The notes beneath the pieces were generated by a model. The model saw only the letters and a list, made by a program, of their open reading frames with translations. It did no database searches and was not told the origin of the DNA. This document shows, in pieces, positions 44,013 through 54,002 of a DNA stretch of 64,000 bases (position 1 is the first letter of the stretch; the number at the start of each line of letters is the position of its first letter). Made by a program: the position numbers and the translations under genes. The stretch covers positions 125,322,715 to 125,386,714 of the forward strand of contig NC_079490.1 in NCBI RefSeq assembly GCF_020520425.1, given 5' to 3'. This stretch comes from Spinacia oleracea. Taxonomy: Eukaryota > Streptophyta > Magnoliopsida > Caryophyllales > Amaranthaceae.

Positions 44013-47000
44013 CTACAACGCAGCGATTTTCTCGGATTTGGTAGAAGAGACAACTGGTGTGGAGTGAGAAGAAGAATTGGATTCTTTAGTAGTGCATTTC
44101 TCCTTCCACTCATCTTGTGTCATTTGCTGCTCCCGGCACTCTAGACTGCAAAATGCACTATCTCCTCTGCATGATTTTTTTTTTTTTTTTTTGTAATTAA
44201 TTACTACGTACAATTTATAATTTAAATTAATATCAAATTAACAATTAACAAATTAAAAAGTCAAAATTAAACTCATAAAATAAAGCTACAACAAGAATTA
44301 ATCAGGAAAATCCGATTATTCTAGATTTGATTCTTTTCATATTCACTCAAAGGTGGCAAATTAGTGAAAACAAAGTTATGCCAATTTGCTCACCTAAATT
44401 CATTCTTACTTCCATTAATTCGTTATACTTATAATAAAACACACTTTGTGTTATTGTTAAGAAACCTATAACAATCCGTTTCAAAATGATTTTTATATTT
44501 TTCATTTATATACATGAAAATAACATTTACAAATTTTAACACATTTTCTCTACTTTATTCCTTTTTTTTCTTACACTTACCACCTTTTAACAAATATTTC
44601 TTACTTTATCCATATTTTATTATATGAACCCATCTTTTTACCCACTTTTCATCTTTTGTCTTAATATTGTGAAAATCATTTTGAATGGAGCATCATCCTT
44701 TATTATGCTATCTTGGTAAAAAAAAAAAAAATATGTATAATCATGTGAGTTCCTAGCTGTTTGTTTGTCTTGATGTGTGCAGTGATTTCAAAATATCCAA
44801 TTTAATTTTTATTACTATCTCCGTTTCATAAAGATCTTTACAGTTACTATTTGTACAAATATTAAGACAAAAGTAGAAAAGTTGGTTGATTATAATGTAC
44901 GGAGTAATATGGATAAAGCAAGAGAAATGTGTAAAAAGGTGGGTGAATGTAAAAAAAAAAATGAATAAAGTAAGATAAAGTGAGTGGAAAATTGTAAATG
45001 TTGTAGAGTAAGAAGGGTAATGTAGTAAATTTTTATGTCCAAAAATACAATAAAGCAAAGTGTAAATAACATTATGAAACGAACAAAAACGAAAAATATA
45101 AAGATCATTTTGAAACTGGGGTAGTATTTCATAAAGCTTAAATAGCTAAATGTGTATTGAAAAATGTGTATAAAGTAAAAACCGGAAGCAATTTTCTAAG
45201 ACAGAGGAAGTACCAAATATAGAAAATGGACGGGAACCTATCATTTTAGAACGAACAAGAAACTGATGTAGCCTATATTATTGTTATTAATACTAATTAA
45301 AGAAAACTAAGATAAAGACAAATTGACTGAGATCGAGACAGTTATGGATTTTGTAGGAGTGAAGAAGGGCCTTGTACGCAAAGGAGAGATTAGGAAGAAG
45401 ATTATATTAAAATATCAGAAAATATTATGCGAATGAGCCAAAAACAATACAAATTACAAGTTGAATTTGGGAGATTTTAGACCTACGACCAAAAGCTTAA
45501 TGGTCTTATGGTTAACCATTCGGCCAAAAAAAGCTTAATGGTCTTGTATATTTTATGAAAGAATTGAAAGAATCAATTGCATAAGTAATTTTGAAAAGAA
45601 AAGAAATAATTAGACATCATATCATGTTTACTAGAATAATGATATAGCATGGATTCCATCTTGTTGTGTTAAAAATCATGATGATTCTTTCCTAATCAAA
45701 CCCTTAACCCCAGTTGTACCACCATGGCCCGTAGGGTCCTAACTCCTAAATTATTGAGGACAAGAAAATGACTTAAATTTTGGCACATTATCACATCAAA
45801 ACAAACTACACTCAATATATATCAAAATAATAATTGCTTTAAAAGACCCACGACATTATATACTACATATACAACTATACAAGATTTAACTTACGGCTTC
45901 GATATACTTTGTATGTAATTTCAAGGAATTACGTTTAGTACTCTTTATGATGGTTGAGAATCTTTTAAATTATTTTTAATATACGGAGTATAAGAAAACT
46001 ATATTAATGTTGTGTATTGTTTAATTCGTTTTAAATGAATATTTTAAAATATCAAAATTTTATAATTTTAACATTGTGTAATTAGAAATAAAAATAATAT
46101 AAAATGAACATTGATAAATGTAAAAGTAGAAATCGAAACATCATTATGGCACGAATGAAATATGTATTAACATTAAAAATTCTAAAGTGGCGTTAGTTTA
46201 AAAATATACATGTCAATTAATACGATCCTTGTCAACCATTACTCTCTCCGCCCTCTTTTATCCTTTACGTATTCTGTTTTGGATGTCACATTTTAATCTT
46301 TCCGTTTGAAAGATTTCATTTTATATTGTATCATAAATGTCTTTAATATTCTGTCAAAAATCGTGCAAGTGGTTATTTTAATCAATCAAATCCATTTGGG
46401 TATTAAATCTTTCACATTTTCCTACCAGGACATCAAAAATCTCAAACTCTTCCAATTTATAAATTCATTTTTTTTATAAAAGTAAAAAAATTATCGATAA
46501 ACATAATTTGCATTGTTTAAATAAAATAAAAGAGAAATTTGTATCAACATTAATTGGTAGTTAAATCGTGTGCATGATATCAAATGTAAAGAATTAAAAA
46601 AAACATATGAAATACTATTCTCGTTCTGATGGAGTTAAGAGCAAGATTTGCGCTAGTATAAGCTAAGACTTCCACATCATCTTTTTATTTTATTTTTTTA
46701 TTTTCAATTAATCAAATTCTTGTAGAGACCCTTTCACACTTACTTAATTTTTCCACTTCACCCCTCGTACTCATGCAAGACTCCTCAAACTTATGAAAAT
46801 AATAAAATAAAAAGAATAAATAATATTAATTAAGATTGAATTTACTGTTTAAACGTCGTAAGTAGAGTCTTGGAATTACGACTTTCGTTATAGTCTTCCA
46901 CTTAAATGAGAGGTCTTAAATTAATACTCAACTAGTTTTTGGCCCCGGGTTGCTACATTAATTAATGACATTTATATTTACTTTTTTTTTTGCAATTATA

Positions 47001-48113
47001 ACATGAACACATGTAATAGCTCAGTGGTAAAGGCTTTATTGTTTAAATTCAAGGTCATGGGTTGAAGATTACATTGAGCAAACCACCCATAAAAAGAGCG
47101 CCACGTATCACATAAACTTTCTTTTAAACGCCTTTTAATATATAGTATAGATAAGACTATTGCTCAAACTATTGAAATTTTATACTTAATACACCCCGTG
47201 TAAGTTAAAACTCGAGAAAGAAATTCGGTATTTTTAGAAAATAAAAATCAAGTTTTGTTTAAAAAAACATTGATGGAAAACCAACTCAACCACATGAAAT
47301 TCCACATGAATAATTGTTGTTATTATTATTATTATTATTTATCGCACTACAGGACAAAGTATCAAAATTAGAATTTTTTGTCTTCTTTTATTCTTTAATT
47401 TACTTTAATTTTCAATAACACGGAATCTATAGGGGACGAATCGGAAAACTTGGCCTAGTTTAGCCGAAAATGAAAAGAATAATATCAGCGGAATCCCAAC
47501 TGGCCAACTTCCTCCACTCTTGAATTCAATTCACAACCCTTTTAGAGTTGATTTATGACTAACAAATTCCCCACTGGCCACTCACATGTTGGCATCCAGT
47601 ATGTAAATTCATTGTTGTGAACTAGTTTAGTTGTTACATTTTCCGAATAGCATCCAAGGACACCAGACCAAATGAAATTCGAAAGATACCTTACTGGTTT
47701 ATGTGACACTTTGTAATTTCTATACTAAAATGAATTAATCATATATATATAAATAAATGTGATGTAAATAGGTAGAAAAGATACCTATACATGTAGATAT
47801 CACGGGCGGGAGCGAGACGGCGGGTACAAAGGCAGCAAGTTCTAAGGAAGGTGTTGTTAACGGAGGAGTCAGGGCGGAGGGCGAAATCAGCAGAGTTACG
47901 TCTATTGAGATGAGGTCTAGGAGAAACAAAGCCCATCATCATCTGATGATGACGATCTCGATCTCGATCTCGATCATCACATGATGGACTATTACTACCT
48001 GAATCACCAGACGACGGTGGAGGATGGACGACGGAGAGATCATCAAAAGAGAACTCCGTCATGCTGGTAGTCCTCTTCATAGGGTGGCGACGCGGCCTCT
48101 TACCCAACATCAT
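44013..48113 (-). CDS. FCS-like zinc finger (FLZ, formerly DUF581) protein, two exons
   Basis: Exon 1 is 48113-47785 (start MMLGKRPRRHPMKRTTSMTE) and exon 2 is 44166-44013 (stop TAG at 44013-44015). Joined they give 160 residues. The donor is ATAG|GTATCT at 47785/47784 and the acceptor is catgcag before 44166, with the intron splitting the Arg codon after YMY. The FLZ domain spans residues ~88-134: FLRTCCLC, then ARDIYMYRGDSAFCS and LECREQQM. Its Cys pairs (93/96 and 116/120) bind zinc and it has the FCS signature. FLZ proteins are plant adaptors for the SnRK1 kinase. The N-terminal half is low-complexity, with Ser/Pro and a DRDRDRDR run coded by a cgatct microsatellite. The 3.6-kb intron is swollen by transposons. 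A gataaat repeat (48193-48238) lies in the upstream region. This is the only host gene here that looks intact. Confidence 0.92.
44815..45124. mobile_element. degenerate Stowaway-like MITE
   Basis: The ends ctatctccgtttcataaagatc (left, split) and gatcattttgaaactgggg followed by tag are imperfect inverted repeats. TA flanks both sides (44813-44814, 45125-45126). It has no coding content. Divergence makes the assignment less certain than for the MITE at 42774. Confidence 0.6.
46932..47151 (-). mobile_element. complete 220-bp non-autonomous Helitron
   Basis: On the minus strand it starts TCTATACTATATATTAAAAG after an A and ends aacccggggccaaaaaCTAG before a T. These are the TC start, a GC-rich hairpin ~6 bases before CTRR, and an A/T insertion site: all the diagnostic features of a Helitron. 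It contains a tRNA-like stretch (47017-47068). It lies in the FLZ intron and can have moved only with proteins from an autonomous relative. Confidence 0.88.
47017..47068 (+). repeat. tRNA-like (A box / B box) stretch inside the Helitron
   Basis: tagctcagtggtaaaggc resembles the tRNA A box. About 30 bp later ggtcatgggttgaagatt resembles a decayed B box (GGTTCGAATCC type). The cloverleaf cannot be completed and the B box lacks the TTCGA core, so this is a tRNA- or SINE-derived relic rather than a working tRNA gene. Confidence 0.5.
47316..47342. repeat. (ATT)n microsatellite
   Basis: A run of ttattattattattattatt-type repeats in the FLZ intron. Confidence 0.9.
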
Positions 48114-48620
48114 CTTATATATTCAACTAGATTTGATAATTGATAATTTAATATATGGGATGGAGGAGTACAAGGTTAGGGAGTGAGGGATAAATGATCA
48201 ATGATATATGATAAATGATAAATGATAAATGATAATCAAGGAGTGAAAACTGGAAAGAGCAAGATATGAGGGAATCTCCGCCGTTGGTTAAGGTTTTTCG
48301 AAATCAACTCTGCCTTTGCTTCCCTTTTTATGCTATAGACTATTATTAATATTATTGTAATTTTATTATTTTTATTCAACAAAGGGGACAAAGCACCCAA
48401 TGAATAGCTGTTGGAGAGGTTACTTTTTATTCTACTCTCAAACCCGCACTACTCTCTATTCTGTAATGTAATTTCAGATGCTATCTCATCTTCATCATCT
48501 ATACCAAATAGTCAAGTACCCTTTTTTACCATCACAATCTACAAATACTTGTTTCTTCTCCTCCTTTCGTTTTTTCTTCTTCTTTTACGTATTTCTATTC
48601 TATAAGAGCTAACAACACCG
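48114..48620 (-). promoter_or_regulatory. upstream region of the FLZ gene
   Basis: The 500 bp between the FLZ start codon and the MULE end should hold its promoter and 5' UTR. A gataaat tandem repeat occurs at 48193-48238. Minus-strand sequence near 48330 (tatagcataaaaaggg) could serve as a TATA region, but I have no firm evidence for it. Confidence 0.35.
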
Positions 48621-49106
48621 AAGGTCCTTCAACTTTGGGAAAAAACGCAGTTTAGTCCCTCTAGTTGCAACATGAGCACTTTAGTCCCTACGTTTGGATG
48701 GAATCCGCTGCTTTTTGCCTTTCGTTACTGATGTCCGTTTAAAAGCATTAAAATTAAAGGGAAATTAAAATAAAAGCCACAAAACAACAAAAAATAAACA
48801 GTTACTTTTACATGTAATCAATTATTAAATAAAGGAAAACTCATTTAAGTTAGCTTTTTTCTAAAAATTAGTCGTTGGAGCTCTCAAAAAACAGAGTACT
48901 TAACATTTCATGTACACAGCAACAATTAAACACTTCAAAAAAAAATCATTCTTCTCTATCATCATCTCTGTTGCTTCACCATAGCTAACTTTTCTCAAGA
49001 AAAAAAGGTATTTTCTGCCATTTTTTGTAAATTTTGAGTTAGCTTATTTTAACAATAATTAAACATATTTATAAATAAATAATTAAACCAGTAATTTATT
49101 TGCAGT

Positions 49107-49661
49107 ATGATGGACAGGGCTATGTCTTTGTTCACCAATGGTGATAATTCACACCCTAAGAGGTGCTACTGTGGACTTACAGTGTCAATTCAAAGGGCAT
49201 GGACAAAAGAAAATTCTGGAAGGAGGTTTATTGCTTGTCCAGATTATGATGTTGAACTAAACAGGAGGGGTTGCATATTTTTTAGATGGATTGATGAACA
49301 AGAACCCACAACTTGGCAAATAAATGTCATGCTAGGGTTAATGCAAGATAAACAAAGCCTTTATGCTGAAGTTGATAGTTTTAGGATTAAACTTACTGAA
49401 GCTAACAAATGTGCAAGGAAGAGGGAGTCAGATTATGTGATGAGCATGATGAAAAGACCTATTAGTGTGAAACGTGAAGTGTGGGTTGTAATCCTAGTGG
49501 TTCTGTTTTTATTTTTGTTGGTTTGTTTTAAGTTAAGTGGGCAGGTACAATGTAATAAAGACTTTAATATCAATAATATCTTACCTCATGGTATTTTTTC
49601 CAATCTTCTAGCCATTGCAAGATCCTGCAATGCTTGGCTTGATATTGTGTGTTGTCCTTGA
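49107..49661 (+). CDS. GRF-type zinc finger membrane protein carried by the MULE
   Basis: The 184-residue ORF starts MMDRAMSLFTNGDNSHPKRC. A GRF-type zinc finger spans residues ~19-62: CYC at 20-22, GRRF at 38-41, Cys 44, and GCIFFRW with Cys 56. GRF fingers bind nucleic acid in some proteins. A helical linker follows and then one hydrophobic segment (residues ~125-142, VWVVILVVLFLFLLVCF). GRF plus a single C-terminal membrane segment is a common small plant protein type, often found with MULEs. The ORF ends inside the 3' end of the convergent transposase (49586 on), so the last ~25 codons are antisense to transposase codons. The second Met (residue 2) is an alternative start. No lesion is visible. 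Confidence 0.75.
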   Translation: MMDRAMSLFTNGDNSHPKRCYCGLTVSIQRAWTKENSGRRFIACPDYDVELNRRGCIFFRWIDEQEPTTWQINVMLGLMQDKQSLYAEVDSFRIKLTEANKCARKRESDYVMSMMKRPISVKREVWVVILVVLFLFLLVCFKLSGQVQCNKDFNINNILPHGIFSNLLAIARSCNAWLDIVCCP

Positions 49662-52600
49662 CTTGGTTGAGTCTGTGGCAATGGAAAATCTTGTGCAGGG
49701 AAGGAGTAGATGGTTTGCTCACCCCCATGATCATAATAGAAAGCTGCAACTCTTTGTCTTTGTTGTGTGGGGAAATGTTGTGTTATAGGCTGCATTAGAA
49801 CAAATTAGGAACAAGTTAATTACAATACATGTAAAGTAACAGAATAGAAATATATTCTAGTGTATTGACTGACTTACAGTAGCTATTCTTTGATACCCAT
49901 TAGGGTAGGTATAAATACCTACACCCCTATTGTGCATTGGGATAGCAGAACTGGTTGTTGAGTGTTGTTGTTGTGTTGTGGTGTGTTCTGCAGTAGCATG
50001 ATTGTTGTTGTGTTGTGGTTGCTTAGGGGAATTCTTGCAGCCCCTTTTATTGTGGTCTGACACACCACATAGGCTGCATGTCATGATACTGCCTGTTTTC
50101 TTCAACTTACCAGATGCAATTAGGGATGGAAATGGGTGGGATTTGGGTCGGGTGGAGCATCACCCGCATCCATCACCCGCTTCCATCCGCTCCACCCGAT
50201 CCATCCGTCACCCGCTTTACTCATCACCCGCATTTCGTCCATCCATCACCCGCGGGTGAACCGGGTGGATCGGGTGATATTCGGGTGAAAATTATTAACT
50301 ATTAAAAATTCACCATCTAATAATATGCATAATAATTAACGAAAAGAAAAAGGTTACATACCTTCACTTATTTCCAAAACATATAATTAGTTCTTATCAC
50401 GCATAAATTATAACCAAAAAAGAAAATTAAATAAGCACTAACTTAATACATAATGGATTTATACATTTTATGTTTAAATATTAATATAAATAATATATTT
50501 AAAATAAATGGGTGACGGATCGGGTGATAAACGGGTGATGGATCGGGTGATGGATAAAAAAACATCACTCGCATCCGACCCACATCCATCACCCGCTTCA
50601 CCCATCACCCGCTTTTCATCCATTTAATTCGGGTTTTCACCCATTTAATTATAGCGGGTGACCGGGTTAATGGATCATCCACTGGATATTTCCATCCCTA
50701 GATGCAATCACCTCTCCCACACCATTTCTTCTCTTTGTTTTGGGTCTGCCACAAACCTTTTTCACACAGGGAGCCACAACAATGGTATCACTGAAAGGCC
50801 ACTCTAGGGGACCATTTAAAGGATCCAACAAAAAGGCATATGCCTTCATGTAGGTCTGTTTGGTGAAGTATCCATTCACATATTGTTCTGGGTGGTCTAC
50901 TTTATTCCATATAGCAACAATTGCATGTTTGCATGGAATTCCACTCACCTGTCATGCATTGCAACTGCAAGTGTGTTCATTCAGATTCACCACATACTTA
51001 ACATGTGTTGCACCTTCTCTTACTCCATAGCAAAACCACCATCCCAGAATGCATTCCAACCCCTAGCCCAAATCTTGTGTTTCTCTAACTGAATTTGGAT
51101 CCTAGGACACAACAATATCTCTTTTTTCCCAATGAAATATCTTTTCTTATGCAATCTTTCCATCAAACCCTCTCTGATATCTTCCAACATAGTAATAATA
51201 GGCTTGTACCTCGCACTCAAGATGCATGCATTAAACACCTCACTCATGTTGTTGTCCACACTGTCACAACAAGATAGTGGAGTGTAGAATGCCCTACACC
51301 ATTTCATGTAGCTCTTTTTCATAAGATCTTCAGCAGTTTCATTAAAAATACCCCTCATTATTTCAATGTTTTCCTTGAAGTGGTTGACTGTGTTGCTTTT
51401 TGCAATAATCCAGAACTGTTAGAACTCTGAACCACTACCAAACACTCCCCTAAAGTTACAGTACACATGCCTTGCACACACCCTAGTTTCAGCTTGTGGA
51501 AACACACTTGCAATTGCTGCAAGAAAACCCTTCTGTTGGTCAGACGTGAATGTGTACTCAGCTCCTTCACTTATGCCTAAATCAGTAGCTAAAAGTTCCA
51601 AGAACCAACTCCATGTGTCAATGTTCTCAACCTCACAAATTGCCCAAGCCAAAGGGAACATTTGATTTTTACCATCCCTACCAACTACTACTAACAACTA
51701 ACCCCAAATGGCCCGTGTAAGAAACAACCATCAAGTGAAATGAATGGTCTGCAACCAGCCAAAAACCCTCTCCTAAGTGCCTCAAAACACAAATACATTC
51801 TCTCAAACACTTTTGCATTCAACTTCAACTTCATTGTATTCCCTGGATTGCTTCTTAATATCTCAGCTGCATATCTAGGTGGTAATGCATACTGCTCTTT
51901 GTATTCACCAACAATGAGTTCCTGACCCTTTCTTCTAGCTCTCAAAGCCTTGTCTTTACTCACCCTTATACCCTTTTCTAACCAAATGGTTTCCTGAATA
52001 TCTTGCACTCTCATGTAAGGGTTCATCTTGAACAAATTGTGATAATGGTTTGCAATCCAAGTGGAAGTCATCTTCTTAATCATAGGAGTCCTACCACAAT
52101 TGTGCTCACTGACTTATGTCTTAACTGTAAAAGACCTTCTTTCTCTCTCCCATGAAGCCCATATTCTCCATTTACAACCTTTATCTTTGTGCTCACACTC
52201 TGCACATACCCTTTTGGAATTATTCTTAGCAAATGGAATGTTTCTTCCTTTATCAATATAGTAAGCTATAATTGCTTTCCTAAAAGTCTTAGGATTCTCA
52301 AACTGTTGCCCAAAAAAAGGTTGCTTCCCTGTCTTCAGTGTTGTATTCAATTTGTTTCCTATTGTCCCTCTTATTGTGTGGTGGTGCAATTAAGTACCCA
52401 ACATCATTCTCATCCTCTGATTCACTAGGGCTGTCTAAGTCACTGTACCCTTCAAAGTCCTCCCCTAAATTCAGACCACCTTGACCCTTACTATCTTCTA
52501 GTTTTTTCAGCATTACCAACTCCTCAGCATTAGCTAGTTCCCTTATCTTATCATCTGATATCTTAGACCTAGCATTGGCTAACTCATCATCATCCTCATA

Positions 52601-53153
52601 TGTACCTTCTGAGTCATAATCAATATCAAGTACTGGTTCAAATTGAGGTTGTTGCTCACTTTTTTTAGGTGGGATTACTATAATAGGTGGTTCCACAAAG
52701 TCAGAATCAAGGTCCACCCCACCATCTCGGTCAGCAGTCAACAACTCAAGGAAACTATCAAGTCCACCACCTCTCCCTACTCCCTACTCCCCTCACTCCA
52801 CTCTTGTTTAGGTTAAAATTGTAGATGGGTTTGATTTTATGCTCAGCGTATATATGAATGCTTTTGTATTGGTAAACTAAATCTAAGAAAGGGTCACAAG
52901 AACTACTGTCAAAACCTAAAAACCTTACCCCATTCTTGAATTCTTTCCTAGGGTCCCAAAAATGTACTTTCTCTATATCATTGTACCCTAAACCATCAAC
53001 TAATGCCTTCACATATTTGCCATCTGCATTCTCAGGAATGTCATCAAAGACATCTACCCTCCCCCCATGGTAAACCGTATTCCCTTCTACAACCCATTCA
53101 CCACCATGATGCATAACTATGCAAGGGTTCAAAGTCAAATCATCAACATCCAC
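49586..53153 (-). pseudogene. MULE transposase, broken and interrupted by a hAT MITE
   Basis: Minus-strand pieces in order. 52758-53153 is a PB1-like N-terminal domain typical of plant MULEs (VYHGGRVDVFDDIP, FWDPRKEF). 52298-52744 is an acidic linker. 52114-52389 is a MuDR-type zinc-binding domain (FENPKTFRKAI, CAECEHKDKGCKWRIWAS). 51020-52083 is the MULE transposase core: LDGCFLHGPFG with the first catalytic Asp, FTSDQQKGFLAAIASVFPQA with the second, and CARHVYCNF. 50667-50948 is the SWIM finger (SGIPCKHAIVAIW). 49586-50105 is a CX2C..H..C zinc knuckle (CSLCGVSDHNKRGC) and Gln-rich tail. Stops and frameshifts separate the pieces, and a hAT MITE (50121-50700) splits the part between SWIM finger and knuckle. 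It is inactive in this state. Some gaps could be introns rather than damage. Confidence 0.88.
50121..50700. mobile_element. hAT MITE inside the MULE transposase
   Basis: The termini are tagggatggaaat and atttccatcccta, perfect 13-bp inverted repeats. The 8-bp target duplication gatgcaat is perfect (50113-50120 and 50701-50708), which is diagnostic of hAT elements. Inside, gggtga and tcaccc motifs alternate in both orientations over ~150 bp at each end. The 580-bp element is non-coding. Confidence 0.95.
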
Positions 53154-53623
53154 ATCTGATCACAGTTAAACCAACACCAAATAAAGAACACAACTTTAGA
53201 AATCAAGTGCAAGCTTTAACCAAAGAGATAACAAAACTTGAATATAGAACATAACTATAACCAAATGCAAGCTTGAATAATAACATAAGAGATAACAAAA
53301 GGAACCAGTTTAATTCATTCATTGGATAAATTCAGTTACATTCACAAAAGGGTAGGCTTCAACCATTACATTACAAACCCCAATCCACTATTAAGGGAGA
53401 AGCCTACGGTTGAGTATACGGTACTTTCATAGCAGTGACAAGTTTCAACAACCAACACTTGTCACATTCCAAAAACCTACTTTGCTATGATAGTAGTGAG
53501 TGAGTTAGACCTAGAAAATTAAAAAAAAGAAGCTATAAACAAGCTGGATCATCATAAGCTTGACAAAAGAGGGGCCACCACCAGCCCCACCACCACGCAC
53601 CCTTGCATGGCCTCCATCAACAA
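53154..53623. other. spacer upstream of the MULE transposase
   Basis: Non-coding, AT-rich, with repeats of ataacaaaact-like sequence. It may hold the transposase promoter and 5' UTR on the minus strand. Confidence 0.4.
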
Positions 53624-53936
53624 CTACTGATCCTCCTTGAAAAGGAAGGGGAAGCCGTCAAAGTAGACAATCATATCCTTCTCAAGCCAGGCGTGGAAGT
53701 CACACCCATAATTCTCAATGATGTCCATGATGACCCACTCTCTCAACGACCCGCGGTAGCATCCTTGAGGGTACGTGTATGGGAGGCGGTAGCGCAAGTT
53801 TGACCACCTACACTACTGCTTGCAGACCCCCTGCACAGAAGCCTACCCCTCCCAGTCTAGCATGGGGAATATCTCATTCATCGGTATGTCTTGATGATAG
53901 CAAAGGGGGTGTGCCTCCCTCAAAGCAAGGACTCCT
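53624..53936 (-). pseudogene. decayed ORF of unknown function in the MULE
   Basis: A single minus-strand frame runs from a splice-acceptor-like tttag at ~53937 to a TAG at 53624, broken by two in-frame TAG codons. It reads ALREAHPLCYHQDIPMNEIF, then YRLPYTYPQGCYRGSLREW, MDIIENYGCDFHAWLEKDM and YFDGFPFLFKEDQ. The codon pattern looks protein-coding, and the conserved aromatic/charged make-up is unlike random sequence. I do not recognise the family. It lies upstream of the transposase on the same strand, so it could be its first exon, a second MULE gene or a captured fragment. Confidence 0.45.
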
Positions 53937-54002
53937 AAAGTAAAATTAACGATCAAAGTCAATATCAATCAAGAAAACTCTATTTTTTATTTAAGTGAAA
54001 AC

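Larger units (their letters stand above)
44167..47784 (-). other. 3.6-kb intron of the FLZ gene
   Basis: The acceptor side has a long T-run on the coding strand's complement (44170-44190 region). The intron contains a Stowaway-like MITE (44815-45124), a complete small Helitron (46932-47151), an (ATT)n microsatellite (47316-47342) and degenerate MITE-like stretches near 44440-44690 and 46240-46640. No other coding sequence is seen. Confidence 0.75.
48620..54002. mobile_element. MULE (Mutator-like element), right end cut by an LTR element
   Basis: A minus-strand MULE transposase and a convergent plus-strand GRF zinc-finger ORF lie in one block. The left flank (about 48620-48760; ggtccttcaactttggga, tttagtccct) looks like a long MULE terminal inverted repeat. 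The right counterpart is not visible because the LTR element starting at 54003 interrupts it, and it may lie beyond the window. A 9-bp target duplication cannot be tested. Confidence 0.7.

Noticed and set aside
47017..47068. A functional tRNA gene
   Set aside because: The A box is fair, but the B box lacks GTTCGA and no acceptor stem pairs. It lies within a Helitron, so I treat it as a relic.
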